Counted from the first letter of the stretch, positions 25,650 to 35,209 are shown. The stretch: 64,000 nucleotides of DNA from Pseudomonas tumuqii (GCF_013184545.1 NZ_JAAOJA010000017.1:1-64000), one strand, 5' to 3'. Numbers and translations: made by a program. The notes: generated by a model from the sequence alone, not told the origin.

Positions 25650-28046
25650 ATGAAGACAACCATCGAATTGCCTCTCCTTCCGCTACGCGATGTCGTGGTC
25701 TATCCGCACATGGTCATCCCGTTGTTCGTCGGACGCGAGAAATCCATCGAGGCCCTGGAGGCAGCGATGACCGGCGAGAAGCAGATTTTGCTCATCGCCC
25801 AGAAGAATCCTGCAGACGATGATCCCGGTGAAGAAGAGCTCTACCGTGTCGGTACCGTTGCGACGGTATTGCAATTGCTGAAGCTGCCTGATGGCACCGT
25901 AAAGGTGCTGGTCGAGGGCGAGCAGCGCGGGGAAGTCGAACGGTTTATCGAAGTGGATGGCCACTGTCGCGCCGAAGTGCAGTTGATCGACGAGGTCGAT
26001 GCGCCAGGGCGCGAGTCCGAGGTGTTTGTGCGCAGCCTGCTCAGTCAATTCGAGCAATACGTGCAGCTGGGCAAGAAGGTTCCGCCAGAGGTGTTGTCCT
26101 CGCTCAACAGCATCGATGAGCCGAGCCGCCTGGTCGACACCATGGCTGCACACATGGCGCTGAAAATCGAACAGAAGCAGGAAATCCTGGAAATCACCGA
26201 TTTGTCTGCGCGGGTCGAGCATGTGCTTGCCCTGCTGGATGCCGAGATCGATCTGTTGCAGGTCGAGAAGCGCATTCGTGGCCGGGTCAAGAAGCAGATG
26301 GAGCGCAGCCAGCGCGAGTACTACCTGAATGAGCAGATGAAGGCCATTCAGAAAGAGCTCGGCGACAGCGAGGAAGGTCACAATGAGCTCGATGAGCTGA
26401 AAAAGCGCATCGAGAACGGCGGGTTGAGCAAAGAGGCCTACGGCAAGGCTCAGACCGAACTGAACAAGCTCAAGCAAATGTCACCGATGTCGGCAGAAGC
26501 CACGGTGGTGCGCTCCTATATCGACTGGCTGGTGAATGTGCCATGGACCGCGCGGAGCAAGGTGCGCCTGGATCTGGCGCGTGCCGAAGCGATCCTGGAT
26601 GCCGATCACTACGGTCTGGATGAGGTCAAGGATCGTATCCTCGAGTACCTCGCCGTGCAGAAGCGCGTGAAGAAGATCAAGGGGCCGGTGCTGTGCCTGG
26701 TCGGGCCGCCGGGTGTGGGCAAGACCTCGCTGGCAGAGTCCATTGCTCACGCCACCAACCGCAAGTTCGTGCGCATGGCGCTTGGCGGTGTGCGCGATGA
26801 GGCCGAAATTCGTGGCCACCGTCGCACCTACATCGGTTCGATGCCAGGTCGTCTGATCCAGAAAATGACCAAAGTAGGCGTGCGTAATCCGCTGTTCCTG
26901 CTCGATGAAATCGACAAGATGGGCCAGGACATGCGCGGTGATCCGGCTTCCGCGCTGCTTGAGGTACTCGATCCGGAGCAGAACCACAATTTCAATGATC
27001 ACTATCTGGAGGTCGACTACGACCTTTCCGATGTGATGTTTCTCTGTACCGCCAACTCCATGAATATTCCGGCAGCCTTGCTCGATCGTATGGAGGTGAT
27101 CCGTCTTCCCGGGTATACGGAAGACGAGAAGATCAACATTGCCATCAAGTACCTGGCACCCAAGCAGATCCAGGCCAATGGCCTGAAAAAGGGCGAGCTC
27201 ACGTTCGAGCGGGAAGCCATTCGCGACATCATTCGCTACTACACTCGCGAAGCCGGTGTGCGCAGCCTGGAGCGGCAGATTGCCAAGGTCTGCCGCAAGG
27301 CGGTGAAAGAGCACAGCCTTGAAAAACGCTTTGAGGTGTTGGTGACGGCGGACTCGCTGGAGCATTTCCTCGGTGTGCACAAGCACCGTTATGGCTTGGC
27401 AGAACTGCAAGATCAGATCGGACAGGTGACCGGGCTGGCCTGGACTCAGGTGGGAGGCGAGTTGCTGACCATCGAGGCCGCAGTGGTGCCGGGCAAGGGG
27501 CAGTTGATCAAGACCGGTTCGCTGGGCGATGTGATGCTTGAATCCATTACTGCAGCGCAGACCGTGGTGCGTAGTCGGGCGAAGAGCCTGGGGGTCCCTC
27601 TGGACTTCTACGAGAAGCGCGACATCCATATCCATATGCCGGAGGGCGCAACCCCGAAAGACGGCCCTAGCGCAGGCGTAGGCATGTGCACGGCGCTGGT
27701 CTCGGCCTTGACTCAGATACCGGTGCGCGCAGATGTGGCAATGACCGGAGAAATCACCCTGCGTGGCCAGGTGTTGGCCATCGGTGGTTTGAAGGAAAAG
27801 CTACTGGCTGCGCATCGGGGTGGAATCAAAACCGTGATCATTCCGGAAGAGAATGTGCGCGATTTGAAAGAGATTCCGGAGAACATTAAGCAGGACTTGC
27901 AGATTAAACCGGTTAAATGGATTGACGAGGTCCTGCAAATTGCGCTGCAATACGCGCCGGAGCCCTTGCCTGATGCGGCTCCTGAGCTGGTTGCAAAGGA
28001 TGACAAGCGCGAGACTGATTCCAAGGAGCGAATTAGCACGCATTAG
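25650..28046 (+). CDS. lon: ATP-dependent protease Lon
   Basis: Lon is a cytoplasmic hexameric AAA+ serine protease that degrades misfolded and regulatory proteins. The 798 residues comprise an N-terminal LON substrate domain (about 10-200), a coiled region with REYYLNEQMKAIQKELG, and an AAA+ module with Walker A GPPGVGKTS and Walker B LFLLDEIDKM. The protease domain has the catalytic serine in PKDGPSAGVGM and the downstream lysine in GGLKEKLLAAHRGG. The ATG at 25650 directly starts MKTTIELPLLPLRDVVVYP, typical of Lon. It has its own heat-shock promoter region and is separated from clpX by a terminator. Confidence 0.97.
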   Translation: MKTTIELPLLPLRDVVVYPHMVIPLFVGREKSIEALEAAMTGEKQILLIAQKNPADDDPGEEELYRVGTVATVLQLLKLPDGTVKVLVEGEQRGEVERFIEVDGHCRAEVQLIDEVDAPGRESEVFVRSLLSQFEQYVQLGKKVPPEVLSSLNSIDEPSRLVDTMAAHMALKIEQKQEILEITDLSARVEHVLALLDAEIDLLQVEKRIRGRVKKQMERSQREYYLNEQMKAIQKELGDSEEGHNELDELKKRIENGGLSKEAYGKAQTELNKLKQMSPMSAEATVVRSYIDWLVNVPWTARSKVRLDLARAEAILDADHYGLDEVKDRILEYLAVQKRVKKIKGPVLCLVGPPGVGKTSLAESIAHATNRKFVRMALGGVRDEAEIRGHRRTYIGSMPGRLIQKMTKVGVRNPLFLLDEIDKMGQDMRGDPASALLEVLDPEQNHNFNDHYLEVDYDLSDVMFLCTANSMNIPAALLDRMEVIRLPGYTEDEKINIAIKYLAPKQIQANGLKKGELTFEREAIRDIIRYYTREAGVRSLERQIAKVCRKAVKEHSLEKRFEVLVTADSLEHFLGVHKHRYGLAELQDQIGQVTGLAWTQVGGELLTIEAAVVPGKGQLIKTGSLGDVMLESITAAQTVVRSRAKSLGVPLDFYEKRDIHIHMPEGATPKDGPSAGVGMCTALVSALTQIPVRADVAMTGEITLRGQVLAIGGLKEKLLAAHRGGIKTVIIPEENVRDLKEIPENIKQDLQIKPVKWIDEVLQIALQYAPEPLPDAAPELVAKDDKRETDSKERISTH

Positions 28047-28059
28047 TTGGGAGGCTTCC

Positions 28060-28088
28060 TTGACACAATTTTAGAGCCCTTGTTATAA
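28060..28088 (+). promoter_or_regulatory. Sigma-70 promoter of hupB
   Basis: A perfect TTGACA (28060-28065), a 17-nt spacer and TTATAA (28083-28088). It lies about 95 nt before the hupB start and 13 nt after the lon stop. Confidence 0.8.
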
Positions 28089-28182
28089 AGCGGCTCTTAT
28101 TGTGTCGGAAGACCATCCAGCACTCGTTTTGCTTACACTAAAAATCAAGAAACAAACTCATCAGAAATTAAGGGGACTTAGA

Positions 28183-28455
28183 GTGAACAAGTCGGAACTG
28201 ATCGATGCCATCGCTGCATCTGCTGATATCCCGAAAGCTGTTGCTGGCCGTGCGCTGGATGCAGTGATTGAATCTGTCACTGGCGCTCTGAAGGCTGGTG
28301 ATTCCGTTGTGCTGGTTGGTTTCGGTACATTTGCTGTCAAAGATCGCGCTGCGCGCACTGGTCGCAATCCGCAAACTGGCAAGCCGATCAGCATCGCTGC
28401 TGCCAAGATTCCAGGTTTCAAAGCCGGTAAGGCACTTAAAGACGCCGTCAACTAA
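28183..28455 (+). CDS. hupB: DNA-binding protein HU-beta
   Basis: HU is a small nucleoid protein that bends and compacts DNA as a dimer. The 90-residue product has the complete HU/IHF fold, with the DNA-binding arm FAVKDRAARTGRNPQTGKPI including the intercalating Asn-Pro, and the signature GFGTF. The start is GTG (28183-28185) with AAGGGGA upstream; the frame is open 27 codons further but those residues do not resemble HU. It has its own strong promoter just after lon. Confidence 0.96.
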   Translation: MNKSELIDAIAASADIPKAVAGRALDAVIESVTGALKAGDSVVLVGFGTFAVKDRAARTGRNPQTGKPISIAAAKIPGFKAGKALKDAVN

Positions 28456-28504
28456 GCGTCTTTAAGGCATTGCCCCAGGTCGGCTTAATCGCTGATCTGG
28501 CAGC

Positions 28505-28581
28505 GGAGCGGTAGTTCAGTCGGTTAGAATACCGGCCTGTCACGCCGGGGGTCGCGGGTTCGAGTCCCGTCCGCTCCGCCA
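28505..28581 (+). tRNA. tRNA-Asp (anticodon GTC)
   Basis: A 77-nt cloverleaf with acceptor GGAGCGG/CCGCTCC, anticodon loop CTGTCAC (GTC), T-loop TTCGAGT and an encoded CCA. It lies 49 nt after hupB. Confidence 0.97.
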
Positions 28582-28590
28582 GTTACGAGA

Positions 28591-28617
28591 AGGCGCATCC
28601 TCGGATGCGCCTTTCTT
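28591..28617 (+). terminator. Rho-independent terminator after tRNA-Asp
   Basis: AGGCGCATCC (28591-28600) pairs with GGATGCGCCT (28603-28612), followed by TTCTT, 9 nt past the tRNA end. Confidence 0.85.
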
Positions 28618-28679
28618 CTATCCGGATTTTACCCACACTGCACGACTGCTTATTCTTGTGCAGTCGTTCTGGGGGAAGC

Positions 28680-30554
28680 ATGCTGCAGAATATCAGGGAC
28701 AATTCACAGGGTTGGATTGCCAAAACCATTATCGGTCTCATCGTGGTACTGCTTGCGCTGACCGGTGTCGAAGCCATTTTCACCAGTACCAGCAACAGCC
28801 AGAATGCCGCTGAAGTCAACGGCGATAAAATCACGATCAATGACCTCGGCCAGGCCGTCGAAATGCAGCGGCGTCAGCTGTTGCAGCAGCTTGGGCGTGA
28901 TTTCGATGCGTCCTTGCTGGATGAGAAATTGCTGCGCGAAGCGGCATTGAAGGGTTTGATCGAGCGCACTTTATTGCTGCAGGGCGCAACCGATGCCAAA
29001 TTCGCCCTTTCCCCGCAGGCACTCGATCAGCTGATTCTGCAAACGCCCGAGTTTCTGGTGGACGGCAAGTTCGATGCCAGTCGCTTCGATCAGGTAATCC
29101 GCCAGCTCGGCTATTCGCGCATGCAGTTCCGCCAGATGCTCGAGCAGGAAATGCTGATCGGCCAGTTGCGCGCGGGCCTGTCCGGCAGTGCCTTCGTGAC
29201 CGATGCTGAAGTAACTGCTTTCGCGCGGCTGGAAAAGCAGACTCGTGACTTCGCGACCCTGACCCTCAAGGCCGATAGCGATGCGGTTCAGCTCAGTGAT
29301 GACGACATCAAGGCCTACTACGACTCACAGGCCAGCCAGTTCATGAGTCCTGAGCAGGTCGTGCTGGAATATGTCGAACTGAAGAAGGATGCATTCTTCG
29401 ATCAGGTTGAAGTCAGTGATGAAGATCTGCAGAGCGCTTACGAAAGCGAAATTGCCAATCTGGCCGAGCAGCGCCAGGCTGCACATATCCTGGTCGAGGT
29501 AAGCGACTCGCTCGACGATAAGCAGGCCAAGGCCAAAATTGACGAAGCCCAGAAACGCCTACAGCAAGGCGAAGATTTTGCTGCGCTGGCCAAGGAGTTC
29601 TCCGACGATCCGGGTTCTGCTGCCAATGGTGGTGATCTTGGTTATGCCGGCCCGGGCGTCTACGATCCGGCCTTTGAAGAAGCCTTGTATGCCTTGAGCG
29701 AAGGCCAGGTTTCGGCGCCGGTACGCAGTGAATTTGGCTGGCACCTGATCAAGCTGTTGGCTGTTCAGGCTCCAGAGGTGCCGAGCTTCGCCAGCTTGCA
29801 AGACAAGCTGGTGCGTGACCTGAAAACACGCAAACTCGAACAGCGCTTTGTCGAGATCAGCAAGCAGCTTGAAGATGCCGCGTTCGAAGCGTCGGATCTG
29901 GCTCAGCCGGCTCAGGAACTGGGGCTGGAGATCAAAACCACCGAAGCCTTTGGGCGTGAGGGTGGCGAGGGGCTGACCGCCAACCGTCAGGTGATTCAGG
30001 CTGCATTCAGTGCCGAGGTACTGGAGGATGGTAGTAACAGCAGCGCCATCGAACTCGACCCTGATACGGTGGTTGTGCTGCGCGTCAAGGAACACAGGAA
30101 GCCTGAGCAACTGGCCCTCGAACAGGTTGAAGAAGGCATTCGTGAACAGCTGACCAGGGTCCGTGCCACTGAGGCTGCCAAGGCTGAGGGCGAGGCGCTT
30201 CTGGCAGCCTTGATCGATGGCAAGACGCCGGTTGAACAGGCTGGGGCGAAGCAGTCCTGGGAAGTGGTTGAAGCGGCTACGCGCAGTCAGGAGGGGGTCG
30301 AACCCGCCGTGCTGCAGACGTTGTTCCGCATGCCCAAGCCGAGCGCTGCTGGTCAGTCGACGTTTGCCGGAGTCACTCTGAACAATGGTGATTTCGTGGT
30401 GGTGCGCTTGAATGGCGTGAGCGAGCCTGAAGCGCCAGTGGCGGATGAAGAGAAGGCCACGTACAGCCGTTTCCTCGCCTCGCGCATTGGTCAGCAGGAC
30501 TTCGCGGCATTCCGCAAGCAATTGGAAGCCCAAGCGGATATCGAGCGTTTCTGA
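28680..30554 (+). CDS. ppiD: Periplasmic folding chaperone / PPIase PpiD
   Basis: PpiD is anchored in the inner membrane and assists outer-membrane and periplasmic proteins leaving the Sec translocon. The 624 residues begin with a short cytoplasmic tail (MLQNIRDNSQGWIAK), one transmembrane helix TIIGLIVVLLALTGVEAIF, a SurA-like N-domain, and a parvulin domain near 270-360 (AAHILVEVSDSLDDKQAKAK, FSDDPGSAANGGDLG). Start ATG 28680 has GGGGGAAGC before it; the earlier in-frame start overlaps the tRNA-Asp terminator. In P. aeruginosa fabI follows (from memory); here a phosphatase block does. Confidence 0.94.
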   Translation: MLQNIRDNSQGWIAKTIIGLIVVLLALTGVEAIFTSTSNSQNAAEVNGDKITINDLGQAVEMQRRQLLQQLGRDFDASLLDEKLLREAALKGLIERTLLLQGATDAKFALSPQALDQLILQTPEFLVDGKFDASRFDQVIRQLGYSRMQFRQMLEQEMLIGQLRAGLSGSAFVTDAEVTAFARLEKQTRDFATLTLKADSDAVQLSDDDIKAYYDSQASQFMSPEQVVLEYVELKKDAFFDQVEVSDEDLQSAYESEIANLAEQRQAAHILVEVSDSLDDKQAKAKIDEAQKRLQQGEDFAALAKEFSDDPGSAANGGDLGYAGPGVYDPAFEEALYALSEGQVSAPVRSEFGWHLIKLLAVQAPEVPSFASLQDKLVRDLKTRKLEQRFVEISKQLEDAAFEASDLAQPAQELGLEIKTTEAFGREGGEGLTANRQVIQAAFSAEVLEDGSNSSAIELDPDTVVVLRVKEHRKPEQLALEQVEEGIREQLTRVRATEAAKAEGEALLAALIDGKTPVEQAGAKQSWEVVEAATRSQEGVEPAVLQTLFRMPKPSAAGQSTFAGVTLNNGDFVVVRLNGVSEPEAPVADEEKATYSRFLASRIGQQDFAAFRKQLEAQADIERF

Positions 30555-30595
30555 TATTTGTCGAGGATAAAAACGCCGCGACAACAGACCGTGTG

Positions 30596-30623
30596 AAAAC
30601 GCCCCGACTCGTTCGGGGCGTTT
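30596..30623 (+). terminator. Rho-independent terminator after ppiD
   Basis: AAAACGCCCCGA pairs with TTCGGGGCGTTT around CTCG, followed by GCTTTTG. Confidence 0.88.
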
Positions 30624-30894
30624 GCTTTTGTGCGGACGAAAGGCCAAAAGGACTTTTCAGTCCATCAACTCGACCCCTTGGCGCGCCCCGAATACCTTGA
30701 TCGCTCATATGAAGCGACAGACTTGTGCTGCCAGGGCCATTTCCGCCCTCGCGCACCCTCAGTTGGCGAAGCAGGAAGCGGCCATTGCCGAATAGGCATT
30801 GCTGGCGATTGCGGGTGTTCGACGTGACCATCACGCCTGCATGCGCTGCTCCATGCGCTCGAATGGGGCGGTCTCGTTTTGTCATGGGGAAAAT

Positions 30895-30916
30895 GACCGG
30901 CCAGGACTGGCCGGTC
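30895..30916 (-). terminator. Terminator hairpin after the PhoX-type gene
   Basis: GACCGGCCA (30895-30903) pairs perfectly with TGGCCGGTC (30908-30916). On the reverse strand the stem is followed by ATTTTCC, 26 nt after the gene's stop codon. Confidence 0.75.
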
Positions 30917-30941
30917 GTATGGGCGGGCTATGCCTTGTCGG

Positions 30942-32948
30942 TTACAGCAGGCGTCGGCCGTCTTCGCGGCTGACGATCACGGTCGAGGAGCGTGGCCGTT
31001 TGCCCGGACCGTCCGGCCAGGTGCCGAGCAGGTTGTCCGCTGTCGAACCTTCGCCGGGATGCTGGATATTCACAAACAGGGTCTTGAAGTCCGGGGTGGC
31101 GCTGATGCCGGTGACTTCGCAACCGAGCGGGCCGACCAGGAAGCGCTTGAGTTCTCCCGAACGAGGATCGGCAACCAGCATCTGGTTGTTGCCAAACGGG
31201 CCAGCGCTGAGCTGGCTACCGCTCATGTCGGTCTGGATCCACAGGCGACCCTCGTCGTCGAACCACAGGCCGTCCGGACTGGCCAGGCGGTTGTCGGCGC
31301 TCAGCGACTGGCCGTTGGGGCCGACGCTGTCGTTTTCCGGGCCGGCCAGGAGGAACAGGCTCCAGGTGAAGCGCCGCCCGGCGTGGTCTGCGCTCAGTTC
31401 GCGCCAGCGGATGATGTGGCCATAGGCGTTGGCCGCACGCGGGTTGGCGGCATCCGCCTCGCTGCGCGAGCTGTTGTTGGTCAGGGTGAAATAGATTTCG
31501 CCGGTGTCCGGGTGGGCCGCGCCCCATTCGGGCCGGTCCATCTTGGTGGCGCCGACGACATCGGCGGCCAGGCGGGTGTTGATCAGCACTTCCCCTTGAT
31601 CGGCGAAGCTCACGCCTGCGGCCGAGCAGGCATTCTGGAAGGCTGGGTCCTGGATATCCAGGGCCAGCCACTCGCCCGTGCCGTCGGCGGCGAAGCGGGC
31701 GACGTACAGGGTACCGACGTCCAGCAGGCGGCCGTCGCTACGGCCGGATCGGTATTTGTCGCGGCTGACGTACTTGTAGATGTACTCGTTCTGCGCGTCG
31801 TCGCCGGAGTAACAGACTACCGGCTGGCCCGCTTTAACAGGGGCGAATACCAGGCCTTCGTGGGCGAAGCGGCCGAGGGCGGTGTGCTTGACCGGTACCG
31901 ACTCCGGGGCGAAGGGATCGACTTCAACGATCCAGCCGAAGTGGTTGGGTTCGTTGCGGTAATCGTCGCTGGCGCTTGCGCCCTTGCGCGTGGCATCGAA
32001 ACGCACGAATTCGTCGTCCGGCAGGGTCTCCCAACCATAGCGACTGCTGCTGCGCAGGCCATAGCGGCTCAGCTCTCGCGGTAGTTCGCCGTCGCTTGAG
32101 GCGAAGTAGCCGGCCCAGTTCTCTTCGCAGGTCAGGTAGGTGCCCCAGGGGGTGACACCATGGGAACAGTTGTTCTGCGTCCCGCGGGTCGCTGTACCTT
32201 CCGGGCTATAGCGGGTCTGCAACAGGACGTGGCCGCGGGCCGGACCGCGGATCTGCATGGGCGTGGCGGCGGTGATGCGGCGATTGCGCGCGCTGGGAAG
32301 GACTTCCCAAGCGCCCTGCAGGTTGCGGCGGATCTCCACCACCGAGACGCCATGGGCGTTGATTTCCTTGCGCACTTCCTCGGCGCTGATGCGCTTGCCA
32401 TCCACCACGCTCGGCCCGTTGGGGTGGATCAGGCCGGCATCGATATATTCGTGGTTGAGTACCAGCAGGCCGTGGTCACTGGTACGACCCTTGCCGCTCT
32501 GGGCATCGATCGGGAAGAAATGCATGCCGTCGTGGTGCATGCCGGTTTGCTGCGCCTGATCTTCGGCGCTGTTGCTGGCATCCTCCATGAACGCCGGGTA
32601 ACTGCCGCTGATCGGGGTGCCCCAAGGAATGAATGGAACGGCTCTATAACCGGTGGGAACGCTGATGCTATCGGCACGGGTCACGGCCACAGGCGCGAAT
32701 GGCAGCTTGCTCCGGCGTTTGAAGGGGAAGTCCGCCGGGCCTCTGCCGGCAGCCTCTGCGGCCTCGGCCGCCGCGGGAAGAGTCCCGCCGAGAAACGCCA
32801 GGGTGCCCAGCGCGGCACCGCCGGCCAAAAGCTGTCGGCGTCTCAGGCCGTTGCCGATCAGTTCGTTGAGATGCGGGTTGCTGGAATGATTGCTGGGTAA
32901 TTCATCGCCACTGCCGAATAGCACGGCGTGGTCATCTGCATGGCTCAT
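30942..32948 (-). CDS. phoX: PhoX-type alkaline phosphatase (DUF839), Tat-exported
   Basis: PhoX enzymes are calcium/iron monomeric phosphatases that release phosphate from organic esters outside the cytoplasm. The 668-residue protein has a twin-arginine signal, RRRQLLAGGAALGTLAFLGG (Arg36-38), fitting export of a folded, cofactor-loaded enzyme. It also has the DUF839 body: WGTYLTCEENWAGYF, NHFGWIVEVDPF, VYYSGDD-like VVCYSGDDAQNEYIYKYVS, and DGLWFDDEGRLWIQTD. GGAG is 7 nt before the ATG. A Pho-box-like direct repeat on the same strand lies 53-70 nt upstream, pointing to PhoB control. The gene stands alone between two terminators. Confidence 0.87.
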   Translation of the reverse strand: MSHADDHAVLFGSGDELPSNHSSNPHLNELIGNGLRRRQLLAGGAALGTLAFLGGTLPAAAEAAEAAGRGPADFPFKRRSKLPFAPVAVTRADSISVPTGYRAVPFIPWGTPISGSYPAFMEDASNSAEDQAQQTGMHHDGMHFFPIDAQSGKGRTSDHGLLVLNHEYIDAGLIHPNGPSVVDGKRISAEEVRKEINAHGVSVVEIRRNLQGAWEVLPSARNRRITAATPMQIRGPARGHVLLQTRYSPEGTATRGTQNNCSHGVTPWGTYLTCEENWAGYFASSDGELPRELSRYGLRSSSRYGWETLPDDEFVRFDATRKGASASDDYRNEPNHFGWIVEVDPFAPESVPVKHTALGRFAHEGLVFAPVKAGQPVVCYSGDDAQNEYIYKYVSRDKYRSGRSDGRLLDVGTLYVARFAADGTGEWLALDIQDPAFQNACSAAGVSFADQGEVLINTRLAADVVGATKMDRPEWGAAHPDTGEIYFTLTNNSSRSEADAANPRAANAYGHIIRWRELSADHAGRRFTWSLFLLAGPENDSVGPNGQSLSADNRLASPDGLWFDDEGRLWIQTDMSGSQLSAGPFGNNQMLVADPRSGELKRFLVGPLGCEVTGISATPDFKTLFVNIQHPGEGSTADNLLGTWPDGPGKRPRSSTVIVSREDGRRLL

Positions 32949-33000
32949 GGAGCGGCTCCTTGGAGGCTGGTCGACGGAGCCATGACGCTATCCGAGCAAA

Positions 33001-33018
33001 ACGACAGAACAGTGACAA
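33001..33018 (-). promoter_or_regulatory. Pho box candidate (PhoB binding site) upstream of phoX
   Basis: The reverse strand reads TTGTCAC-TGTT-CTGTCGT, two 7-mers in 11-bp register matching CTGTCAT-N4-CTGTCAT at 11 of 14 positions. The site lies 53 nt before the phoX start codon. Confidence 0.65.
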
Positions 33019-33124
33019 TGGCTGCGGCGCAGTACACAAAACCGGCAAGCAATCCGCTGCCGACCTGTGGCGCCAAGGAGCATTTGCGCCTGGGTGGAGT
33101 ACGCAATGGCGCGCGGAAAAATAA

Positions 33125-33152
33125 AAAACCCCGGCATCGCTGCCGGGGTTTT
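33125..33152. terminator. Bidirectional terminator hairpin, aceA end / phoX upstream
   Basis: AAAACCCCGGCA pairs with TGCCGGGGTTTT around TCGC, flanked by A and T tracts. On the reverse strand it lies just beyond the aceA stop codon. Confidence 0.88.
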
Positions 33153-33206
33153 CTTGTCGCGGGCTCGGTCAGCACGCGAAGTCCTGACCGAGTGAAGCAG
33201 TGGCGC

Positions 33207-34802
33207 TTAGCCGAACTGGTTCATGGTGTTGTCTTTACCGCTTGCTTTCAGAGCCGCTTCGCCAGCGAAGTACTCTTTATGGTTGTCGCCGATGTCGGAG
33301 CCAGCCATGTTCTGGTGCTTGACGCAGGCGATGCCCTGACGCAGTTCCTGACGCTGAACACCTTTGACGTAGGCCAGCATGCCTTCTTCTGCGAAGTAAC
33401 CCTTGGCCAGGTTGTCGGTGGACAGCGCGGCGGTGTGGTAGGTCGGCAGGGTGATCAGGTGGTGGAAGATGCCGGCTTGAGCCGAACCATCACGCTGGAA
33501 GGTGCGGATCATTTCGTCGGCACGCAGAGCCAGTTCGGTTTCGTCGTAGTCGACGCTCATCAGCTTGGCGCGATCGTAGGCAGAAACGTCTTTGCCTTCG
33601 CCGGCCATGATGTCGAACATCTGCTGACGGAAGTTCAGGGTCCAGTTGAACGACGGGCTGTTGTTGTAAACCAGTTTGGCGTTCGGGATCACTTTGCGGA
33701 TCTCGTTAACCATTTCGGCGATCTGACCGACGTGCGGCTTCTCGGTTTCGATCCACAACAGGTCGGCACCGTTCTGCAGCGAGGTGATGCTGTCCAGTAC
33801 GCAGCGCGCTTCACCAGTGCCCTTGCGGAACTGGAACAGATTGCTTGGCAGACGCTTGGGACGCAGCAGCTTGCCTTCGCGGTTGAGTACCACGTCGCCG
33901 TTTTTCAGGTCGGCAGTGGAGACTTCATCGCAGTCGAGGAAGGCGTTGTACTGGTCGCCCAGATCACCCGGCTCGTTGGTTACGGCGATTTGCTTGGTCA
34001 GGCCGGCACCCAGGGAGTCGGTACGAGCAACGATCACGCCGTTGTCGATTCCCAGTTCGAGGAAGGCGTAACGAACGGCAGCGATCTTGGCGAGGAAGTC
34101 GGCGTGCGGAACGGTCACTTTACCGTCCTGGTGGCCGCACTGCTTCTCGTCGGAAACCTGGTTCTCGATCTGAATGCAGCAGGCGCCTGCTTCGATCATG
34201 CGCTTGGCCAACAGGTAGGTGGCTTCCGGGTTGCCGAAACCGGCGTCGATGTCGGCGATGATCGGTACGATGTGGGTTTCGTAGTTGTCGATCTGGTTCT
34301 GGATGTCAGCGGCCTTGGCGCTGTCGCCGGCGGCGCGGGCAGCGTCCAGGGCGGTGAACAGCAGGTCCAGTTCGCGCGAGTCGGCCTGGCGCAGGAAGGT
34401 ATACAGCTCTTCGATCAGGTCGGAGACTGCAGTCTTCTCATGCATCGACTGGTCCGGCAGCGGGCCGAACTCGGAACGCAGGGCGGCAACCATCCAGCCG
34501 GACAGGTAAAGGTAGCGCTTGTCGGTGGTCTTCAGGTGCTTCTTGATGGAGATCATCTTCTGCTGACCGATGAACCCATGCCAGCAGCCCAGGGACTGGG
34601 TGTAGACGGAAGAGTCGGCATCGTACTCGGCCATGTCCTTGCGCATGATGTCGGCGGTGTATTGGGCGATTTCCAGACCGGTCTTGAAGCGGTTCTGGGC
34701 GCGCATGCGGGCCACGGACTCCGGGTTGATAGCGCTCCAGCTGTTGCCGTTGGTCTCTTTAAGAGCGGCTACTGCCTTGATATCGTTTTGATAAGCGGAC
34801 AT
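33207..34802 (-). CDS. aceA: Isocitrate lyase
   Basis: AceA splits isocitrate into glyoxylate and succinate, the first step of the glyoxylate shunt needed for growth on acetate and fatty acids. The 531-residue protein is the long pseudomonad form. It has the catalytic KQCGH within SDEKQCGHQDGK, DIDAGFGNPEATY for Mg binding, and NNSPSFNWTL. The start is MSAYQNDIKAVAALKE at 34802 with AAGGA 7 nt upstream. The two isocitrate dehydrogenases that compete for its substrate lie 9-12 kb away in this window. An inverted repeat and promoter about 400 nt upstream may control it. Confidence 0.97.
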   Translation of the reverse strand: MSAYQNDIKAVAALKETNGNSWSAINPESVARMRAQNRFKTGLEIAQYTADIMRKDMAEYDADSSVYTQSLGCWHGFIGQQKMISIKKHLKTTDKRYLYLSGWMVAALRSEFGPLPDQSMHEKTAVSDLIEELYTFLRQADSRELDLLFTALDAARAAGDSAKAADIQNQIDNYETHIVPIIADIDAGFGNPEATYLLAKRMIEAGACCIQIENQVSDEKQCGHQDGKVTVPHADFLAKIAAVRYAFLELGIDNGVIVARTDSLGAGLTKQIAVTNEPGDLGDQYNAFLDCDEVSTADLKNGDVVLNREGKLLRPKRLPSNLFQFRKGTGEARCVLDSITSLQNGADLLWIETEKPHVGQIAEMVNEIRKVIPNAKLVYNNSPSFNWTLNFRQQMFDIMAGEGKDVSAYDRAKLMSVDYDETELALRADEMIRTFQRDGSAQAGIFHHLITLPTYHTAALSTDNLAKGYFAEEGMLAYVKGVQRQELRQGIACVKHQNMAGSDIGDNHKEYFAGEAALKASGKDNTMNQFG

Positions 34803-35209
34803 GGTCAATCCTTCAATGTATGTGTTTGGTTGAGCACCGACTTTCCCACTCAAAACCTGTGAGGGTCATGGTTGCGGGGCTCACAACAGTACGAGAGAGA
34901 GTGACCAGGGCGCAGTTGCAGCCGGGAGGAGGGGGGACGAAACGAACAGTGCGTTTGACTACAGCTGCTGCAAATGAACGGGTCATTTGGCGTTTACCGG
35001 CTCGTGGATGCCGTTGGACGACTCAGTAGGCTGTAACTGTCTGCTGGCTGCTACGTTGAAGCGCTTCCCCGTCCCTCAGGACAACTTCGTTCCAGTCGCA
35101 ATCTCGTCGAACTGCCTTGTGGGCTTTACAACACGAATCGGCTCTGGCGGTAAGCTGGAACACGACCCGGAGACCCTTTCCAGGGCCCCTGATTAGCGGG
35201 AGCGAGGCC

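Larger units (their letters stand above)
30555..30941. other. Gene-free region between ppiD and phoX
   Basis: This 387-base stretch contains the ppiD terminator (30596-30623) and the phoX terminator (30895-30916). Between them I see no convincing gene, tRNA or repeat; short open frames have no coding character. It is also where the order known from P. aeruginosa changes, so it may mark a rearrangement point. Confidence 0.5.

Noticed and set aside
32928..34862. 644-codon open frame on the + strand opposite aceA
   Set aside because: It mirrors the aceA frame codon for codon, has repetitive Val/Gly/Gln-rich composition without domains, and arises from high GC at third positions.
34987..35196. 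69-codon ORF upstream of aceA
   Set aside because: No ribosome-binding site, poor codon pattern and no conservation argument; it lies in the aceA leader.
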